A DNA stretch of 43,283 bases from a virus: positions 1-43,283 of the IMG/VR virus record IMGVR_UViG_3300006790_000005. One strand, written 5' to 3'. A program made the position numbers and the translations under genes. The notes under the pieces are model-generated. The model was given only the letters and a program-made list of their open reading frames with translations, had not been told where the DNA came from and did not search any database. Below are positions 36,928 to 43,283 of this stretch, piece by piece (within the stretch, counting starts at the first letter, position 1; each line of letters begins with the position of its first letter).

Positions 36928-38534
36928 TACTTATATCGTCCTAGTTTAGCGAATATATCGAGCTGTTGAATGGACACTGGAGCACCGTTAATGGCCGTGG
37001 AGAGGGCCAGTTTAATAAACTCGCCGGTGCCTCTACCTGCCACTTTGCCTTGCCGCAGTTGAGCGCCTCCGCCGTACTCGGCCTCACCCCATTCGCCCTC
37101 GCCATACTCAGATACGCCGATAGCACCAATGAAGTTAATAGTCTGCGAAAGAAAGCTAGTTTCAAAGTCAAATGCCCACTTGAAGTTAATGTTTGCCGTA
37201 GCTTCGAGGAACAGTAGCCCCTCAATGCGCTTAGGTATAATTAGATAACCTGAGCCGCCAGTAATATCAATCCAGCCGGACTCGTACTCGAAAGCGTAGG
37301 ACACGCCCGCGCCGTCGTTGTAGCCTCCAAACTTACCCAGCTCTCCTTCTTGCTCAAACAGAGAGAAGTAAAACTCTTTATCGTCTTGCTTAATAAATCC
37401 GGATGTAGGTACTAGGGAATTCCACGTGCCCATACAACGTACTGCGCCGTCTTCTAGCCTAGCCCGGGTATCAAATATAACCGCCTGTCCGAACTCCTGC
37501 GACAGCCCTCCTAACTCTTTAGGCAGGGAAAGGAGGAAAAACCTGTCCTTTGGAGAATAGAAGGACCGCGCACGAGTCAAATCGGTGTCGTCTTGTTCCA
37601 CTAGGTCGCGGATAAAGTCCTGCACCTGCGGGGCTATGTTGTCCAGCGGATTAGATACCTCTTGGATAGCACGGCCTAGACTATGTAAGCCCTGCGACGA
37701 GATGAACCAGAGATCTCCTTCTACGTTCTGTACTAGCTCGCGTCCGAGACACCCTATGCCTGACAGCGTGTCTACCACCTGCATCTTGGTGACGTCTACG
37801 CCAAGCTCAGTGCCCTCGGGGTCTTGGATGAGGATAATATTTCTCTCTCCGAAGACAACTAATCTGTTGTTAGATACTGCAAGTGCCTTGATAGTATCAG
37901 TGTCAGGCCATACGTTTGTTAAATCTATCGTAGCTGCCGTAATAGACGTACCCGTAGTCGTCCAGTCTACGGCATCTAGCAGGCCTGAAACTTTAATTTG
38001 CGTATCGTCTGAGTCTGTAACCCACAGTCGGCCCCAAGCTGCTACGGCGACACGCCCGTCGGGGGCGTTGGCGTCTGCTACGTCTGAGAAAGTAGCGTCG
38101 GCTGAGTTATACTTGAGTATAGTGCCTCCACTGCCTTGAATGCCAAATATATCATCATTGAAGTTGATGAGCTGCATGTTACGTACGGTAATAGTACCGC
38201 CGGTAATATCAGACCACGTATCGCCATCATCTGTACTTTCCCAGAGAGTGGCGGTGCCGTCATCTACTGCTGCTATAAGGCTAGTAGTTCCGTCGTGCTG
38301 CGTGTACTCCTGTACCTGCAGTATCTCGTGGGGAATAGCGGAGCTAGTCTGGCTACTAAATCCTTTCCGGGCTGCGACGCGGTTGTTGTCGTCGATGACT
38401 GCATTCTGCAGGCTTGTCGCCCACTCGGGTCCGAGCAGAGCAGTTGACTGCTGCTTGTTCAATCCCTTGAATCCCGGCAGCGTTAGAGGAATTACCTGTA
38501 GCTGCGCACCTCCGTGGTAGCGTGGAGTCGGCAA
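36927..38534 (-). CDS. Tail hub / nozzle protein (beta-propeller type)
   Basis: 535 residues. GFKGLNKQQSTALLGPEWAT, SLQNAVIDDNNRVAARKGFS and later repeats (LIAAVDDGTATLWESTDDGD; RVAVAAWGRLWVTDSDDTQI) are typical of propeller-like tail tubular B/hub proteins of short-tailed phages. The start is TTG 38534, an unusual codon, chosen because a strong site GGAGGAG lies seven bases upstream and no ATG fits; the previous stop is adjacent. With the adaptor before it, it forms the tail tube end. Confidence 0.8.
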   Translation of the reverse strand: MPTPRYHGGAQLQVIPLTLPGFKGLNKQQSTALLGPEWATSLQNAVIDDNNRVAARKGFSSQTSSAIPHEILQVQEYTQHDGTTSLIAAVDDGTATLWESTDDGDTWSDITGGTITVRNMQLINFNDDIFGIQGSGGTILKYNSADATFSDVADANAPDGRVAVAAWGRLWVTDSDDTQIKVSGLLDAVDWTTTGTSITAATIDLTNVWPDTDTIKALAVSNNRLVVFGERNIILIQDPEGTELGVDVTKMQVVDTLSGIGCLGRELVQNVEGDLWFISSQGLHSLGRAIQEVSNPLDNIAPQVQDFIRDLVEQDDTDLTRARSFYSPKDRFFLLSLPKELGGLSQEFGQAVIFDTRARLEDGAVRCMGTWNSLVPTSGFIKQDDKEFYFSLFEQEGELGKFGGYNDGAGVSYAFEYESGWIDITGGSGYLIIPKRIEGLLFLEATANINFKWAFDFETSFLSQTINFIGAIGVSEYGEGEWGEAEYGGGAQLRQGKVAGRGTGEFIKLALSTAINGAPVSIQQLDIFAKLGRYK

Positions 38535-39308
38535 TTAGTCTCTCCTCCAGTCGAGATTATTAGTGAGCTGCTGTGTGGTGAGCGAGTCACTATGGATAGC
38601 TGTTGCTAGAGCGCGCTCGTACTGGCGCTCGGCCATATTCCCCGGCTCGCCTAACTCTTCCCCTCGCTCGTTGAGCGCGAGAAGCAGGGTGCCGAAGGCT
38701 AGTAATTGGTCGTCGTAACGGAAGGTCTCAGTCTCCTGAGTGCCGTCTACTTCTTTGGTCTCTTGCTGGTCTGTCCAGAAGCTCTGGATGTAGAAGTCTT
38801 GGTGCAGCTCGACACCGGGATCGAAGTATATCGTCCACCCATTAGAGTTCTGCTCGTAGCGGAACCACTCCGGAGCTTCTCTCCGGTAGGCCTCGCCGCC
38901 TCCGTAGGTGCGCTCCCTAAGTATCCTCTCGTATACCTCAGGGGCTGCGTAATGCGGGATTTGTTCTAAAGCACTTAGGTCATAGCCTGCATAGCATATA
39001 GGCAGGTTGTTCTCATCTACCAGAGGGATAGCCCTGTTACTATTAAGGCCGTTACCAAGAAGGTAGGTAGAGCCTTCAGATAGACCGGCTGCTGAAGTGT
39101 AGGTGCCAGCGCCTGTGGCGGGGAAGTAGAGGACGACGTTCGCTCTGTCTACGGACCAGTTGTGTGCTGAACCAACCTCCTCTACCGTCTGGTTAAGGAA
39201 GTCCGCTATAAGCTGGGAGTACTCGGTGTCCCCAATAGAAGTGACCGTGTTCTCACGAAGACGGCGTAGTACTCGGTTTACAATCTGTAGTTGTGTCTGG
39301 GCGGCCAT
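38535..39308 (-). CDS. Tail tubular protein A / head-tail adaptor
   Basis: 257 residues from ATG 39308; a TTG upstream would lie in a hairpin and is rejected. The beginning TQLQIVNRVLRRLRENTVTS, IADFLNQTVEEVGSAHNWSV and a long C-terminal helix region (RYDDQLLAFGTLLLALNERG) are typical of T7 gp11/P22 gp4-like adaptors that dock under the portal. It follows the capsid gene and a hairpin terminator at 39328-39345. Confidence 0.88.
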   Translation of the reverse strand: MAAQTQLQIVNRVLRRLRENTVTSIGDTEYSQLIADFLNQTVEEVGSAHNWSVDRANVVLYFPATGAGTYTSAAGLSEGSTYLLGNGLNSNRAIPLVDENNLPICYAGYDLSALEQIPHYAAPEVYERILRERTYGGGEAYRREAPEWFRYEQNSNGWTIYFDPGVELHQDFYIQSFWTDQQETKEVDGTQETETFRYDDQLLAFGTLLLALNERGEELGEPGNMAERQYERALATAIHSDSLTTQQLTNNLDWRRD

Positions 39309-39315
39309 GTAATAC

Positions 39316-39345
39316 TCTAATAAGAGAGAGGGGCCGAGGCCCCTC
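39316..39345 (-). terminator. Hairpin terminator after the capsid gene
   Basis: Read on the minus strand: GAGGGGC-CTCG-GCCCCTC followed by TCTCTTATTAG. A perfect 7-bp G/C-rich stem 17 bases after the capsid stop, with a moderate T-tract. It would end or reduce transcription after the highly expressed capsid gene, so that downstream tail genes are made at lower level. Confidence 0.7.
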
Positions 39346-39361
39346 AATCAATACCTAATGA

Positions 39362-40378
39362 TTAGGCGGGGACAACAATCGGCAAGCCAGCTTCGGCTCG
39401 CAGAACGCCATCACCATACAGAATGTCTGAGGTCATCAGGTCACCCAGATATTCCAGTTTGTACTGCGTCTGAGCACGGGGACGGAGCTGTTCGATGTGA
39501 ACAAGAGCCTCGTCCTGCAGCATCAGTGCAACACGGTAGTTGGTAGATGCGTCAGCCGCCTGTACCGTAGCACAGTTAGTACTGACATACACATCTACAC
39601 CGTACAGGTTACCGATGATACCGTTCCGGATGCTATTCGCACCGCCTGCTTCACCAACGAACTGGTGCTCAGTAAAGCGGTCCTGAGAGAGAAGGTTGTT
39701 CTTCTCAACCGGGGGAATAACAAGGTAGCGACCGGTCGACGGTACGTCGTTATCATCCAAAGTCTGGATGAAACCACGGATACCAGCGTCGGACAGAGCC
39801 GTACCGTTACCAGTATTGGTGTTAGCAGTAGCATCCCACTGAGTCGCTTCGCTCGTACCGATTACGCCACCGTTAAGGGCGGAAGCGGCGAGGTCTTCGG
39901 GGTCAGTGTTAGTACCAACACCTGCGGCGTTAAGGAACTGCGCTACTTCGTGCAGGTCCGTATCTACCTGCTTAGCGAGAGCGTAGCCCGCGTCATCGGT
40001 ATAGAACCGACGCAGACTGTCATCAGCCTGAATCGACACGATATCTTCGATGAGTCGCGAGTATTCCCAGTGCTCGTCAATGGTGTAGGAGCGCTTGCCT
40101 TCCTGATTCTGAATCAGGGTGACCTGCGTCTCCGTCGATTTAGCGCTGGCGGAGCCGCGTACCGGACGGGGAACGTGGATAGTGTCGCCCTTCTTACCGT
40201 TATGGTTCATAACAGTAACAAGCTGCGGCATCACAAGGTTAGCCTTGTACGATGCTACAATCTCGTCTTCCCACAGCTCGCGAACAAACGCGCTGTTGGA
40301 GTACGTACGAGACGCGGCACTAACTGGACCCTGGCCGGTAGTTACGTCTTGATAGACGTGATTTGTACCAAGTGGCAT
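39362..40378 (-). CDS. Major capsid protein (HK97 fold)
   Basis: 338 residues with GAGAGG upstream. Typical blocks are NSAFVRELWEDEIVASYKAN, KKGDTIHVPRPVRGSASAKS (spine/E-loop region), SYTIDEHWEYSRLIEDIVSI, DTDLHEVAQFLNAAG, RYLVIPPVEKNNLLSQDRFT and NGIIGNLYGVDVYVSTN, the usual order of HK97-fold capsid proteins of short-tailed phages. It follows the scaffold gene and precedes a hairpin terminator, consistent with the highest late expression. Confidence 0.93.
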   Translation of the reverse strand: MPLGTNHVYQDVTTGQGPVSAASRTYSNSAFVRELWEDEIVASYKANLVMPQLVTVMNHNGKKGDTIHVPRPVRGSASAKSTETQVTLIQNQEGKRSYTIDEHWEYSRLIEDIVSIQADDSLRRFYTDDAGYALAKQVDTDLHEVAQFLNAAGVGTNTDPEDLAASALNGGVIGTSEATQWDATANTNTGNGTALSDAGIRGFIQTLDDNDVPSTGRYLVIPPVEKNNLLSQDRFTEHQFVGEAGGANSIRNGIIGNLYGVDVYVSTNCATVQAADASTNYRVALMLQDEALVHIEQLRPRAQTQYKLEYLGDLMTSDILYGDGVLRAEAGLPIVVPA

Positions 40379-40411
40379 AGTTAGTTACCTCTCAAGGGGG
40401 TTAAATGATAG

Positions 40412-41197
40412 TTAGTCTACAACACGGCCCTCGGCGTAAGCTAGAGTAATGGCTGCTTGGTTTTGAGCCAACCATGCCCTAGAGTCTTCCATGCCCAGTT
40501 TCGCACGTCGCTTGTGGTTAACAATGTCAGTACGACTGAACTTCTGCTCAGTATCCTGTGCAATGGATGACCCACTCTCCAGTGTGGCATCTCTAAGAGT
40601 TGCTTCCAACTGGGTAGTGTCGCCTTCCTGTTTGTTGCCGTAATACATAGCGAACAAATCGTCCGCTGCATCTAAGTCCCATCCATCCGCGTCTGCTGCA
40701 AGGCGCTGCCGGTATTTAGATTCGTTAACCCAAGCACGGAACTGGTCAGAGTTTACATCCTCTTTCCAACCCGGATACTTAGAGGTCAGGTCATCTACTT
40801 GCCGAGAGCGTTCTCCTTCGGCCAGACGGTTTTCAAGTTCTTGGATTCGTTTCTCTGCACGTTGCTCTACCACTCGCCCGATTGCGCCATCAGGGTCGTC
40901 ATAAATATCGTCCACAGTCACAGGTGCAGGAGGCACCTCCGGTTCTTGACGCTGTGATTCCATCGCGATAAGGCTATCGACAGTCTTTCTCAGTTCTCCG
41001 AGGTCGTTCCCCTGTCGGCTAAAAGCTTTCTCCAGTTCTGCATGGGATTCAATGGCCTTTCGCGCCACCTCATCCATAGAGTCTGCTCTAAACCTATCGG
41101 GAATCTCGAAGCCTTGACGTTGTGCTGCATTAGCACCAGCGTCGCTGATTTCGTCTTCGATAGTATCTTGATTCACGTAGTCTTGATACCTAGCCAT
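40412..41197 (-). CDS. Capsid scaffolding protein
   Basis: 261 residues from ATG 41197, selected for AGGAG nine bases upstream; the open frame extends further without a site. It begins MARYQDYVNQDTIEDEISDA, has a helical, acidic body (ESHAELEKAFSRQGNDLGEL) with a Pro-rich break (EPEVPPAPVTVDDIYDDPDG) and ends in RRAKLGMEDSRAWLAQ. Position just before the capsid gene, helical acidic composition and length are those of scaffold proteins that direct prohead assembly and are absent from mature virions. Confidence 0.82.
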   Translation of the reverse strand: MARYQDYVNQDTIEDEISDAGANAAQRQGFEIPDRFRADSMDEVARKAIESHAELEKAFSRQGNDLGELRKTVDSLIAMESQRQEPEVPPAPVTVDDIYDDPDGAIGRVVEQRAEKRIQELENRLAEGERSRQVDDLTSKYPGWKEDVNSDQFRAWVNESKYRQRLAADADGWDLDAADDLFAMYYGNKQEGDTTQLEATLRDATLESGSSIAQDTEQKFSRTDIVNHKRRAKLGMEDSRAWLAQNQAAITLAYAEGRVVD

Positions 41198-41274
41198 ATT
41201 GTCTACTCCTAATAATGGTACGCCCTTGAGCGTATTGTCCAAAGTAATCTAGGGTGCCGGATGCCGCATTATCC

Positions 41275-41490
41275 CTAGCGTTCTCCCCGTTCATGCCGTC
41301 GTGCCCAGTTATCGTAGGCGTCAGGAAATCCGGGGTCGTGAGGGTCACATCGGCCCGGAATTGCTTTGAGTATTACCTGCTTTGCAGTACCGCCGCATTC
41401 TGGACATTCCGATGTTTTCCTATTAGCAATCGACTGGATTGTCTCATGCTCGTGCCCACACTTCGGGCACCTATAATCATATGTTGGCAT
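41275..41490 (-). CDS. FmdB-type zinc-ribbon protein
   Basis: 71 residues from ATG 41490. MPTYDYRCPKCGHEHETIQS, then SECPECGGTAKQVILK, gives the two CxxC pairs of the FmdB / CxxC_CxxC_SSSS zinc ribbon. It overlaps the preceding gene by 14 bases. FmdB-like ribbons are found in many phages near head genes; the function is unknown, possibly regulatory or assembly-related. Confidence 0.85.
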   Translation of the reverse strand: MPTYDYRCPKCGHEHETIQSIANRKTSECPECGGTAKQVILKAIPGRCDPHDPGFPDAYDNWARRHERGER

Positions 41491-41740
41491 TGTCTTCATC
41501 CGCCGCATCAGCAAGGAGGTTGGCCCTCGTTACGTCTGCTATCTCTTCGAGTCGGATAAGACGGTTATACGCCTGCGCCTGACCCTTAGCAAAGACTACC
41601 TGTTCCCAAGTATCCAGTTCTAAGGCGTCGGCCTGTAAGTTATAAATCTCAGATTTTAATTCTTCGAGGATACGCTGCCACCCTTTGGTAGAGAATACCT
41701 CGTCAAGCTCTTCAAAGTACTTAGCTGTTGCTTCGTCCAT
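41477..41740 (-). CDS. Small helical protein between portal and FmdB-like genes
   Basis: 87 residues from ATG 41740, with AGGAG eight bases upstream; it overlaps the portal end by 20 bases. Almost all helical (TAKYFEELDEVFSTKGWQRI, VVFAKGQAQAYNRLIRLEEI). Proteins of this pattern follow the portal gene in many short-tailed phages, as possible portal or packaging accessories. Function not known. Confidence 0.65.
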   Translation of the reverse strand: MDEATAKYFEELDEVFSTKGWQRILEELKSEIYNLQADALELDTWEQVVFAKGQAQAYNRLIRLEEIADVTRANLLADAADEDNANI

Positions 41741-43283
41741 TCTGTCCACTCCTCACTTTCAGTAGTTCGATTCGGTTACGGTCCTCGGCCACCTCAGTCT
41801 GCCTGCGAGTGACGCGAGCCTTCTCCGCACCGATAGCTGTGTTGGCTGCCGCAATCTCGACGCGCTCGTCCTCAAGGTCCGTATCCACAATCTCGTGCTG
41901 GGTCTTGGCCTTGATGAGGGCGATATTAGCCTCCGTCTCGTCATTCTCCAGCTTAAGCTTGCGGTGCTGTTCTTGAGCCATCGCAAACTGCAGTGCTTCC
42001 ATCTGCTGTTGCTTCTGCTGCTCTTCCTCAGACGGGGGCTGAGACATTGCTGCAACTGCCTGCTGCAGCTCTTGCTTCTCGCTAGACGTCGTGTTCTGGA
42101 AGATAGCCTGTATCAGTACGCTGTGTGCGGGGGACTCCGGTGGCACAAACCCGAGCATCTGTACAAGCTGCTGGGTCTCCACTTCCTTCGCCATGATACC
42201 GAGGGTAGCCTTCGGGACAAACTTGTAGTCCCTCGGGTAACGCTGCGGGTCGAACTGCACGTAGCGCCACAGCGCCTTCTGGATGAAGGGCTGAAGTAAA
42301 TGTTCCTCGACGTTGCGCATTGTCTTCTTGCTGCGCTTCAGGAAGCCAGCCTGCATCTGAGACATGCCACCGCTGGTTTCGTTGCGTCGTGACGTGGCGA
42401 GCGGGGTAGCGCTGTCCATAGCGCCGGTGCCCATCTGCACCATCCGTTCTAAGTCGCCCGACTGCTGGAACGTCAAAGCCAAGCCTTGCGGCGAGAATCC
42501 GACTGGCTCCAGAATTTCACTGGGCCGGCCTCGCGTCAGAATAGTCTTGCCGGGACGTACGCGCAAATCCGGATTGCGTGGCAATCGCGTAATGTCCGCG
42601 CCCATCATAGGGGCCGTGACTAACGCAAGTCCATCGTTCCGTGCGCGGAGTTCCGCATCAAGAGCCTTTTGTGGATTGTAGCCTTTCTCAGACACACCAC
42701 GACCCCAGAACTCTCCGGGTACGCTATCATGCTGATACGCCACAATCGGGCGGTCTTGCATAAGGAAGGGGTTTTTAATCGCCTTAAGTAGCGTGGTCTC
42801 GTTGGCAATCGTGACGATAGCCTCAACCATTCCCTCATCTCCCGCATCCTTAATGAACCGTGCGGGAACCTTACCGTAGTACTCTGTGATGTATACGCCG
42901 TTGTCTTGCGACTGGACGGTCCGTCGCCGTCCTGTGCCGGTCGTATCGCTCTGACGTTGGCCTGTCCATGCCTCCACGTTACCGGGGAGGTATAGGCCTT
43001 GCTTCTGTTTAGCTTTGATGTTGTGTATGGGTTTCACGAACTCGTGTGCGCAAAACTCCTCTTCACCAAGATATCGAGCCGATGCGTCGATGACGAACTC
43101 ATCAGGACGTACCGCCTCTAGGGTACACAGAACCTTATTGCGTTCTACAACTTGGCCCTGCACCACACTTCGTACATTCTTCTGTACGACGTTAATCTTA
43201 CCTATGCCCGTGCCGTAGATGGCTCCGAGCAGGAGAATCTGACTGATGGCATTCTGGACTTTAGCGTCCTCGAAGTCCTCTAG
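41721..43283 (-). CDS. Portal protein, C-terminal part (continues at position 480)
   Basis: The frame is open to the right edge of the window and, after removal of the 123-base overlap, is continuous with the start at 480; this part gives 479 of 639 residues. It contains the wing and clip domains (KTILTRGRPSEILEPVGFSP, ATSRRNETSGGMSQMQAGFL, RNVEEHLLQPFIQKALWRYV). The last 115 residues are a Gln/Glu-rich coiled coil (SEEEQQKQQQMEALQFAMAQ), as in the barrel of P22- or T7-like portals. A GTG at 43166 inside the gene is not a start. Confidence 0.88.
   Translation of the reverse strand, partial: LEDFEDAKVQNAISQILLLGAIYGTGIGKINVVQKNVRSVVQGQVVERNKVLCTLEAVRPDEFVIDASARYLGEEEFCAHEFVKPIHNIKAKQKQGLYLPGNVEAWTGQRQSDTTGTGRRRTVQSQDNGVYITEYYGKVPARFIKDAGDEGMVEAIVTIANETTLLKAIKNPFLMQDRPIVAYQHDSVPGEFWGRGVSEKGYNPQKALDAELRARNDGLALVTAPMMGADITRLPRNPDLRVRPGKTILTRGRPSEILEPVGFSPQGLALTFQQSGDLERMVQMGTGAMDSATPLATSRRNETSGGMSQMQAGFLKRSKKTMRNVEEHLLQPFIQKALWRYVQFDPQRYPRDYKFVPKATLGIMAKEVETQQLVQMLGFVPPESPAHSVLIQAIFQNTTSSEKQELQQAVAAMSQPPSEEEQQKQQQMEALQFAMAQEQHRKLKLENDETEANIALIKAKTQHEIVDTDLEDERVEIAAANTAIGAEKARVTRRQTEVAEDRNRIELLKVRSGQNGRSNS
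43161..43283. repeat. Terminal overlap, right copy
   Basis: Identical to bases 1-123. Counting it once gives a circular genome of 43,160 bp. Confidence 0.95.

Noticed and set aside
40300-40308. AGTACGTAC in the capsid gene as a palindrome copy
   Set aside because: Only nine core bases match and the right half-site is absent.
1-43283. Lysogeny genes (integrase, repressor), tRNA genes, CRISPR arrays, insertion sequences
   Set aside because: I looked for their signatures on both strands and found none; the palindromes are single, unevenly spaced sites without spacer-like arrays.

Overview
The window is a complete circularised genome of a short-tailed (podovirus-type) tailed phage. The first 123 bases are repeated exactly as the last 123 bases, inside the portal gene, so the contig closes into a circle of 43,160 bp. 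The portal gene reads across the joint (from 480 down to 1, then from 43160 down to 41721). The phage-type replication genes, HK97-type capsid gene, tail-tube adaptor, holin and endopeptidase, and the lack of a tape-measure or sheath gene, point to a T7-like virion. No single-subunit RNA polymerase gene, integrase, repressor or tRNA is visible. A lipoprotein with a lipobox and two sigma-54-type promoters suggest a Gram-negative host; that is inference.

The genome has two arms. A divergent non-coding region (about 4390-5722) carries two near-identical sigma-54-like promoters, a sigma-70-like promoter, G/C hairpins and the first three copies of a dispersed palindrome. The right arm (+ strand, 5723-26252) holds early and replication genes: unknown early proteins, a large amidoligase / glutamine-amidotransferase / ATP-grasp cluster (9746-15318), an ECF-type sigma factor (15883-16419), primase, DnaB-like helicase, family A DNA polymerase, a probable ssDNA-binding protein, 5' exonuclease, endonuclease I, a dNTP diphosphohydrolase-like protein and an RNase H-fold exonuclease. 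The left arm (- strand, 4574 down to 1, then 43160 down to 26242) holds virion and lysis genes: small virion proteins, TerL, portal, scaffold, capsid, tail adaptor, tail hub, fibre, holin, a SET / 2OG-oxygenase / GNAT trio, three internal virion proteins, M15 endopeptidase, a second holin-like protein and an HslV-like Ntn hydrolase. The arms converge at 26242-26252.

A regulatory cascade can be read from the DNA. Early genes have host-type promoters (5470-5497, 6766-6794). The sigma factor gene closes that block. A bipartite element CAGCGTTT-N12-CGTATAAT then occurs three times: just behind the sigma gene before the primase (16440), before the ssDNA-binding protein (21067), and on the minus strand before the whole late arm (4572). 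It is probably the promoter read by the phage sigma factor.

The most unusual feature is a 16-bp perfect palindrome, CTTAGTACGTACTAAG, present about 20 times. Eighteen copies lie between 4993 and 22733, with one at 27039 and a variant at 34892. Inside genes it is usually read in the one frame without a stop (Leu-Val-Arg-Thr-Lys). The four coding copies that fall in the other two frames are each changed exactly in the codon that would have been a stop. This shows selection on the DNA site itself; its binding partner is unknown.
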